64,000 nucleotides of DNA from assembly GCF_901000735.1 (NCBI RefSeq), contig NC_081542.1, positions 42,324,238 through 42,388,237 of the forward strand, written 5' to 3'. Position 1 is the first letter of the stretch. Each line of letters opens with the position of its first letter. Position numbers and translations under genes: made by a program. The notes beneath the pieces were generated by a model. It was not told the DNA's origin and ran no database searches. It was given only the letters and a program-made list of their open reading frames with translations. Positions 57,882-64,000 of this stretch are shown here, piece after piece. This DNA is from Corylus avellana. Lineage: Eukaryota; Streptophyta; Magnoliopsida; Fagales; Betulaceae.

Positions 57882-59588
57882 TTAAGCTTGAGCATCAACC
57901 TCCTTCTCTTCTACCTTCTCTTCTACAGCATTTTCCTCCCCACCATTGGCCTCCTCCGAGGGAGGCTGAACCTGCTCATCCTCTGGCAGCGGCTCCTCCA
58001 CGTAATCATTCTCAAAGGCGTCTGGCGGCACCTCGTAGATCCTGACCTGTGGCTTGGTTGGGTCCTTCACAAGCACATACTTCCCTTCATTCAATTTCAT
58101 ACACAAATCCACAATGGACTTCACAATTCCCCACATATTCGACGTGTTCAGATTGATCTGCGCTGCAAACTCCCTTGGCTTGTACCCAACGACAGACAAT
58201 ATAACATGGTTGAAATGATCACGGGGATGAACCCTCGAAACATAACCCAATTTCATCATATCCGCGCCTGCCAACAGAGCCTGAGAGGTCCATTTTGCGA
58301 GCTTGTTCGCATTGTTCTTGAGCTCGGTGGCGAGCACCGCTCCTCTCTGAGTCTCAAGCTTCCGCCTCCAATCGAGGCCGGAGTATTTTGGATCAAACTC
58401 ATTGAGAGCGTTGAGAGTGAGGAAAGACCTCTGCTTGTTCACCTCGACCACGCTCTGGACCTCGCACCTCGCCACCAGGTACATGTCGTCATCGAGCTTC
58501 CACCGCCGGTACCGGTATGCCACGGAGGCAACCTCTTCGCCTTCGTTCGCAAACGGATTGGGCTCATCGAAGGTGACCTTATCCCCTTCCCTGATCAGGA
58601 CCTGCTGGGAAAAGTTCTGGTTGATAAACGCGGCTTCAACTCCGAGCGAGTACGCAGAGTTGATGTCGTCCTTGGCCTCCGGCAAGGGCTCCTGCGAGGT
58701 CTCGTGAACGGACAGAAAATCGAGCTGCGATCCGTCGCGCTTATCGAAGAAGAGCTTGTTCCCAACCCTCTGGACCACGATATCCCAGGAGTACACAGAA
58801 CGCGGCGCGCACATGAGCGTGGAGAGGATGGCGTCGGTGGCAAAGACCGTGGCCTTGTCCTCGTTGGCGAGGCGGCGGATGACGGGGTCGTCTGTGGTGG
58901 TGACCTTGAAGAAGTTGCGGTTCTTGAAGCGCTCGAGGCGGCGCTCGTTCTTGGGCGCGACGCGGTCGTACGAGCGGTCGTAGAACTCGAGGGCGCCGCA
59001 GAGGAGGAGGTCCTCAGGGGGCTCGGGGACGGAGAAGGAGAGCTTGGAGAAGGCGGAGAAGGGGATCTGGTCCAGCATGTTCCACTCGGGCTGGATGTCC
59101 ACGGAGGACTTGAACACGGCGGCCTCGCGGCGCGTCTGGTTGGCGTTCGAGCGGTTCTGGTGGTATTGGCGGTCGCGGCGGGCGCGCTCCTTCTCGGCCT
59201 CGCGGCGCTTGGCCTCCACCTCCTCGTCGCGGCGCTGGGGGAGCTGCCGCTGCTGCTGGAACCGCCATTTGGGACCGAAGCGAGGCTTCGGGGGAGGCTT
59301 GCCATCTACAAGGCGGAAGGAGGAGTCGTCATCAGCGGAGGCCGGGAACGAGTCGTCGTTGGAGAAGTCGAAGACGGAGTCGGAGGGGTTCTTGGACCGG
59401 GCGGCGTTGTTGAAGTTGCGGGTCCAGTCGGCGATCCGGCCAAGCTTCTCGGAGCGCGAGAAGGGCGCGAAGGGCACGTTTAGAGGGAGGTTGTTGTTAT
59501 TGGCGTCGGCGGTTGTCGTGCTGGAATCTGGTGGGCCCCACCCGTCAGGGTTGAAGGGGACCGCTCCGGCGTCGAGTCCTCCGACCAT
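57882..59588 (-). CDS. eIF3d: Translation initiation factor eIF3 subunit d (allele 2)
   Basis: 568 residues, start ATG at 59588 chosen as for the copy at 35953-37659, with the same NPDGWGP start, LGRIADWT block, basic segment, central eIF-3 zeta domain and acidic tail. Differences noticed from the other copy are silent: a Val codon (about 58043), a Pro codon in the KPRE segment region (about 58175) and a Pro codon in the APKNE segment (about 58953). The leader differs by a shorter TA tract and a C-to-G-type change. Same role: cap-dependent initiation through the eIF3 complex on the 40S subunit. Full-length reading frame with no defect. Two intact genes with almost no divergence, each with the same 3' TRIM and LRR relic, indicate alleles of one gene. 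Confidence 0.95.
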   Translation of the reverse strand: MVGGLDAGAVPFNPDGWGPPDSSTTTADANNNNLPLNVPFAPFSRSEKLGRIADWTRNFNNAARSKNPSDSVFDFSNDDSFPASADDDSSFRLVDGKPPPKPRFGPKWRFQQQRQLPQRRDEEVEAKRREAEKERARRDRQYHQNRSNANQTRREAAVFKSSVDIQPEWNMLDQIPFSAFSKLSFSVPEPPEDLLLCGALEFYDRSYDRVAPKNERRLERFKNRNFFKVTTTDDPVIRRLANEDKATVFATDAILSTLMCAPRSVYSWDIVVQRVGNKLFFDKRDGSQLDFLSVHETSQEPLPEAKDDINSAYSLGVEAAFINQNFSQQVLIREGDKVTFDEPNPFANEGEEVASVAYRYRRWKLDDDMYLVARCEVQSVVEVNKQRSFLTLNALNEFDPKYSGLDWRRKLETQRGAVLATELKNNANKLAKWTSQALLAGADMMKLGYVSRVHPRDHFNHVILSVVGYKPREFAAQINLNTSNMWGIVKSIVDLCMKLNEGKYVLVKDPTKPQVRIYEVPPDAFENDYVEEPLPEDEQVQPPSEEANGGEENAVEEKVEEKEVDAQA

Positions 59589-59854
59589 GATAGCCTTGGT
59601 TGGGGTTGGATGAGATGAGAGACTGTGCTGGTGAAACCCTAGGAGAGAAAGGGGTTTGGGAGAGAAGTGGGCTGGGTTTTGACGAGTGGTGTAAGAGGGT
59701 ATGAGTGAGTGATTTATATATATGAGAACAACTTTAGATCCGGACGAGGCGTAAAACTCATGTTTTACAGCATCCAATCATACGGATAAAAACACCCCCT
59801 ACTATAAGCACGAAAACACCGGATCTCACCCCTTGATCAAAATTTAATTTCCTT

Positions 59855-60065
59855 TCTTCCTATTTCCCTCCCCGACGATACCCCATCACCAGCCCCGCCG
59901 ATGACGGCACCGGCACCGGCACAGGAACCGACACCTTCCACATCTCCACCTCCTTCTCTCTCCTCCACGACCCCGAAGTCGCCGCCCAAATCTCCTCCCT
60001 CCTCCGCCACCCCAACTCCAGCTCCGGCGACACCAACCTCTGCCGCTGGCTGTATATCACAAGTA
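59855..60065 (+). pseudogene. Divergent 5' gene fragment upstream of eIF3d, C7 copy
   Basis: Counterpart of 37936-38155, with two fewer GGCACC units and an AGC/ACC-type change in the SSAGDNN segment. The same frame, the same loss of sense at GTATGAGT, and a 54-bp partial duplicate at 60211-60264. Confidence 0.4.
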
Positions 60066-60785
60066 TGAGTAAATTTGTCTTGCAGCCGGTTAGAAATACC
60101 AGGCCTTAAATTTGGAACAATAAGCGGTATTCCGAGGGCACAAACAAGATTACAATGGCGATAGATATAGCCTATATCCTAGTGGAAATGTTGTTAGAAA
60201 ATTTGTTTGAAGTCGCCGCCCAAATCTCCTCCCTCCTCCGCCACCCCAACTCCAGCGCCGGCTATGAGTAAATTTGTTTTGGTTCTTATAAAAATGCGTG
60301 TACTAAAAGCTAAGAGCAACGAGTCCCGAATCCATCAGATCCAAACACATCGCAATCCAATCAAACACAGTTACGGTATATATCTCTAAAATCACACAAG
60401 AAATTAGAAAGTAAAACACAGAGTAGAGAGAGAGAGAGATGATGCACAGAGGAGTAGAACCGGCGCCTTTGTCGATGGAGTTGCCTTGCTTTGTTGCTTT
60501 TGTCCAGTTTATTTTTTATTTTTTTTTGTTTTCAATGGCTGAGATCCGGTGTTTTCCATCCTTATAGTATGTTGTTTTTAATATGAAATGTCATAATCTC
60601 ATTGGATGCTGTAAACTATGGTTATTACACAAAGACCGAATAGTAGGGCTCTCTTTATATATATAACATTGTTGGAATTAAAGTAAACTTCTAATATACC
60701 ATCACACGGACCGGGCTTCCCTGCGGTTAAAAAATGTGGCCAAGATTTAGTTTGGCAAATGGCACAAACGCTGTTTACGTCCTTA

Positions 60786-61241
60786 GGGCCGTTTGGGAGT
60801 GCGATTTCAATAAGTGCGATTTTAAAAATTGTGTTTTTAAAAATTACATTTTTAAAATCGCTACTTTTTAAAATCGCACAAGCGTTTAGTAAAACATACT
60901 AAAAAGTACTTTTTTTATCAATTGAATGTTTGGATAACATTAGCATATAATTGCGGTTTCATGACCAAATTACCAATAAGGATGAACAAGACAGAGAGGA
61001 TGAAGAAAAAAAAAAGAGAAAAGAAAGGTTTAAATATATTTTAGGTGGGTATTTTTGGTATTTTTTTCATTCACGTTCTAAAAAAGGTAACTATTGAGCC
61101 AAATATCTTTTTAATAGAAATCGTGATTTTGTTTTAAATTCGCACTTTTTCAAATAAGCACCATCTAATCAACTTATGAAAATCGCAGATTTTTTTGCGA
61201 TTTTAAAATTTGCGTTTTTAAAATCGCAATCCCAAACACCC
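60786..61241. mobile_element. PIF/Harbinger-like MITE, C7 allele only
   Basis: 456 bp with ends GGGCCGTTTGGGAGTGCGATTT and the complement of GGGTGTTTGGGATTGCGATTT, a good match to the GGGxxxGTTTGG ends of Harbinger/Tourist elements. Flanked by TTA on the left and TAA on the right, so only TA is shared. The interior is AT-rich with repeated aaaatcgc words. The C5 allele has a T run here and no element. Confidence 0.65.
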
Positions 61242-61629
61242 TAAAGTTGCGATTTGGTTTAAAATCGCAGATTATTTTTTTTAAAACGCTGATTAATCGG
61301 GAAAGCATGTTACCGGATTAATCGACCATAAAAGAGGTGGGCATCTCGACAACAAAGTTCAAATGATAAACGCAATGCAAATTCTAGATACCCTTGGTTG
61401 GGGGTTGGATGAGAGATTGTGTTACTAAATGAGTGAAACCCTAGGAGAGAAGCTTGGGTTGGGGTTGGGGGTTGGGATCCTCAACGATAATTGGGGAAGA
61501 GTGCTGCTGCTGTACAGTCAAGGCAGAAAACTCATGTTTTTTGCCTTCAACTCAAATGCTGCCACTTCATATTATTTCAATATACAAAATAAGCTTGGTT
61601 TCACATGATAATAACCCAAACAACTTCTG

Positions 61630-61772
61630 NNNNNNNNNNNNNNNNNNNNNNNNNNNNNNNNNNNNNNNNNNNNNNNNNNNNNNNNNNNNNNNNNNNNNNN
61701 NNNNNNNNNNNNNNNNNNNNNNNNNNNNNNNNNNNNNNNNNNNNNNNNNNNNNNNNNNNNNNNNNNNNNNNN
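61630..61772. other. N run of 143 bases
   Basis: Not the standard 100 N, so probably an estimated-size gap or masked low-quality bases inside the nested element. Open frames across it are artefacts. Confidence 0.95.
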
Positions 61773-61938
61773 CCTGAGAAGCTTGGTTTCACGCCGATTT
61801 CAAGTGATTTCAGGCTATTTCGACTTCCAACAGTGGGCTGTTGGGCGGTGGGCAGCCGGCTGGACGTGGGATCGTCCTAGGCGTGGGTGCAGGGGAACGG
61901 CCTGCTGGTCTGGGGAATGGCGTGCTGGGCGGGGGTGG

Positions 61939-62023
61939 NNNNNNNNNNNNNNNNNNNNNNNNNNNNNNNNNNNNNNNNNNNNNNNNNNNNNNNNNNNNNN
62001 NNNNNNNNNNNNNNNNNNNNNNN
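61939..62023. other. N run of 85 bases
   Basis: A second non-standard N run, in very G-rich DNA that is hard to sequence. Confidence 0.95.
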
Positions 62024-62725
62024 GGGCAGGGGGCAGCCGGTGGGCAGGGGTTTTTTGTAAGAGAGCCGCGCCGGTGGATTTTTGGGTTTCATTTTGTAAC
62101 GATGGTTTCATTTTAAGAGCAGGGGGTGGTATATTCTGGTGTGGGTAAGTTCATTTTGTAAGTTAAAACAAGCTGATTTGTCATCTTCTGGTTGGTGGGT
62201 GTAAATTTGGCCATTTACGCCATGACCGAACGGAAGATATTCCCATTGGGGAATTGTCCATGGGTTTTTTTTGTCAATCTGACCGTTGAAGTCCATTCAA
62301 CCGTTTAAATCTCACCACGTGTCCCATTCAAAAGAAAATAATAAAATATAATTTACATTTAAAAATAATAATTAAATAATTAATTTAAAATTATGGCCAC
62401 CCCATTTTCTCCAATGGGGTGGCCGGTCACCCATAAGGGCCAGTTGGGGGTGACCGGCGCCACGCCTATGGCTGAGCTGGGGTGGCCGGCCACCCCTAGG
62501 GGGTGGCATGCCATCCCATAATTTTAAATTTATTTTGTTATTATTTTATTTTATAATTGTTTTTTAAAATTTAAATTATATATATATTTTAGTAGGATAC
62601 ATGACGAGATTTAGACCGTTGAAAATCAACGGTCCAGATCTTAAAAAAAACCTGTGGGCATGGGGGATTCTGATCCTAGGGTTGGGGCATGGGGGTTTTC
62701 CCACCTCATAACAATCTTATTCCTT

Positions 62726-62743
62726 TTATCAAAAAAAAAAAAA
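62726..62743. mobile_element. Ultra-short poly(A) retro-insertion
   Basis: ttatc plus A run, flanked by aacaatcttattcctt at 62710-62725 and 62744-62759 (16 bp, perfect). The same ending as 55684-55705, consistent with 5'-truncated copies from one LINE or SINE family. Confidence 0.65.
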
Positions 62744-62759
62744 AACAATCTTATTCCTT

Positions 62760-64000
62760 CTCCATTGATTTAATTGGGCCTCAGTTCGTGATTTACCACT
62801 GGCTTACCGGCCCATTGAATTTCTCACCCTTCTCACATGTGATTTTGAACCTTGGGCTTTTATTTTGTTTTGCACCCGAACATCCGACATTGTCACTCAA
62901 ATAGAGATAACTTCGCCAGCCCAAATTTCCCAAAAATAAGCGTTTCTTTTTGAAAAAAAAAAGAAAAAGAAAAGCTTTAAAGGTCTCTATTCTTATGTAT
63001 TTATTTTTCATTAAATTGATCCTTAAAGTATAAATGTTGCAATCAAGGAGGAATTTAATGTTCTTCTTGCCAATGGTGCCCATCTCTTTCGTCTAAGATT
63101 GTTCAATCAATCACAACATATCATTCGCAACAAGCGGATATATAAAGTGCTGATTTTTACTGTCAAATTATCCAGGTATATGAAAAATGTATAAGAATCT
63201 ACTAACAAAATCTACTCTTACGGCCTATATCGAATAGTATATGTAAGAGTGCGTGATTTATATATATATATAACATTGTTTGAACTAACAATATTAACTT
63301 TTGAATTAAATGGTGTTCTAAAGTATTATATCACACCACACTGGGAAACACACTGCTCTCCCACTAGAACTCTTCAAGCTAGTTGCCTCAAAATTCTAAC
63401 CCCCTCTACTCCTACTTGGACAGTAATATTATGTTGTTATCTTATTCAATTGCATTGTATTTTTAATATTTCAGTTGGGTTGTAATCTTTGTATTACTGT
63501 CTAAGTAGGAGTAGAGTAATAGTGTTGTCTTGAATTCTGATTAGTATTAGCTACTCTGGGTTTCATTGATATTCTGGTGAAATTGAGTCAGTATATGTGG
63601 TTTTCTACAGTCTAAGCTCTTCATGTCATTGATTCCTAATAGGTAAATGTTACTATGATTATGAATAGATGTAGTTACACTGATCGCTCATTTCCTATCC
63701 TTTTTAATAGAAAAAGAAAAATAGTAGTAGTCATTTTCTATATCAGAGTCCCTCACTCTATCGTGTAACTAATAATACTGATATGTGAGAGATTTTTTTC
63801 TGGTTTAAATTCTGGAAGCTGTAGACCAGAAGCACATAATTACCATGTATAATAAGACAACAATACTTTACATTATTAATTTCTTTTCAATGGCTTCATC
63901 CCTTTGCTGCACTAATCACAAATGGCTCCAACTGTGACACTTTCTTTCAAGGTGCATATATATGAATTGATGCCCTCCTCATGCGATGCAATAGTTATTT
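62760..64000. other. Intergenic DNA to the window end
   Basis: No gene recognised on either strand. The frames at 62793-63083 and 63249-63485 have no conserved motif. The slightly lower AT content from 63300 on could be intron or UTR of a gene beyond the window. Confidence 0.4.
63404..63516. repeat. Inverted repeat with 25-bp arms
   Basis: ctctactcctacttggacag (from 63404) pairs with ctgtctaagtaggagtagag (to 63516), arms 25 bp with one mismatch and a 63-bp loop. Could be a MITE or a chance hairpin; no target duplication. Confidence 0.5.

Larger units (their letters stand above)
61499..62244. mobile_element. Mutator-like element nested in another
   Basis: Flanked by attggggaa at 61490-61498 and 62245-62253 (9 bp, perfect), while the C5 allele has one attggggaa (39337-39345): a clean empty site. 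Its left end gagtgctgctgctgtac is related to gagagctgctgctatac of 33167-33640, and its right end gccatgaccgaac to gccacgaccgaag. About 228 of its bases are N, so the interior is unknown; the visible part is G-rich with gggcagccgg words. Confidence 0.72.
56311..62588. repeat. C7 counterpart of contig C5
   Basis: Same-orientation partner of 34385-39680. It holds two transposons that the C5 copy lacks and misses the 210-bp segment at 38177-38386. Confidence 0.9.
61475..62676. mobile_element. Mutator-like element with GC core, interrupted
   Basis: Left end ggatcctcaacg at 61475 and right end ctgatcc at 62676, with arms carrying caccacgtgtcccatt and aatttaaatt-type DNA. The core (62393-62520) has ggggtggccgg and ccggccaccccta words. 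It is the full-length version of 39322-39680, but split by the insertion at 61499-62244. Flanks are G/T runs, so the target duplication cannot be read. Confidence 0.6.

Noticed and set aside
35953..59588. Tandem gene duplication of eIF3d
   Set aside because: The copies sit in contigs that overlap along their whole length, including the same flanking TRIM and pseudogene, next to 100-N joins. Alleles are the simpler explanation.
61454..62148. Open frames crossing the N runs
   Set aside because: They are open only because N codons are read through; the visible ends are G-rich transposon sequence.

Overview
The window is nuclear DNA of a flowering plant, almost certainly a heterozygous eudicot. 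The evidence is AT-rich intergenic DNA, plant-only gene families (RALF peptide, VQ-motif protein, a decayed LRR receptor kinase), an intronless eIF3d gene, a fragment of plastid rpoC2, and many small transposons (TRIMs, tRNA-derived SINEs, MITEs). The species cannot be named from the sequence.

The sequence is a draft scaffold of seven contigs (C1 1-5158, C2 5259-8223, C3 8324-23239, C4 23340-34284, C5 34385-39680, C6 39781-42174, C7 42275-64000) joined by 100-N gaps. C7 also contains two N runs of other lengths. Much of the window is redundant. C2 repeats the end of C1 and the start of C3. The first 9.35 kb of C4 repeat C3 from the VQ start codon onward. C5 repeats 56311-62588 of C7. C6 is the reverse complement of 47045-49049 of C7. 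The copies differ by scattered SNPs, indels and whole transposon insertions with clean empty sites. The simplest reading is two haplotypes laid end to end, not real gene duplication.

Layout: 1-2930 holds a RALF-like peptide gene (1855-2130, +) with two MITEs upstream. 2931-10863 is a three-fold copied stretch of MITEs, SINE remnants and a minisatellite. 12754-13539 (-) is a VQ-motif gene, and its promoter flank runs into a gene-poor 9.4 kb block (13548-23030) that is repeated without the gene at 23340-32694. 33167-33640 is a Mutator-like element. C5 carries one allele of eIF3d (35953-37659, -). C6 and 47045-49049 carry an RNase H-type relic, broken in one allele by plastid DNA and in the other by a stop codon. 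C7 then holds a copia LTR, Mutator-like elements with a GC-rich core, a dead LRR receptor kinase with a TRIM inside it (55807-57455), the second eIF3d allele (57882-59588, -), and nested transposons.

The three intact genes (RALF signalling peptide, VQ transcriptional co-regulator, eIF3d translation factor) show no sign of acting together. Most of the remaining structure is transposon biology. At least ten short inverted-repeat elements of several families carry 9-bp (or near 9-bp) target duplications, the hallmark of Mutator-like transposition. Five of them share a GC-rich palindromic core. No CRISPR array, rRNA gene or functional tRNA gene was seen.
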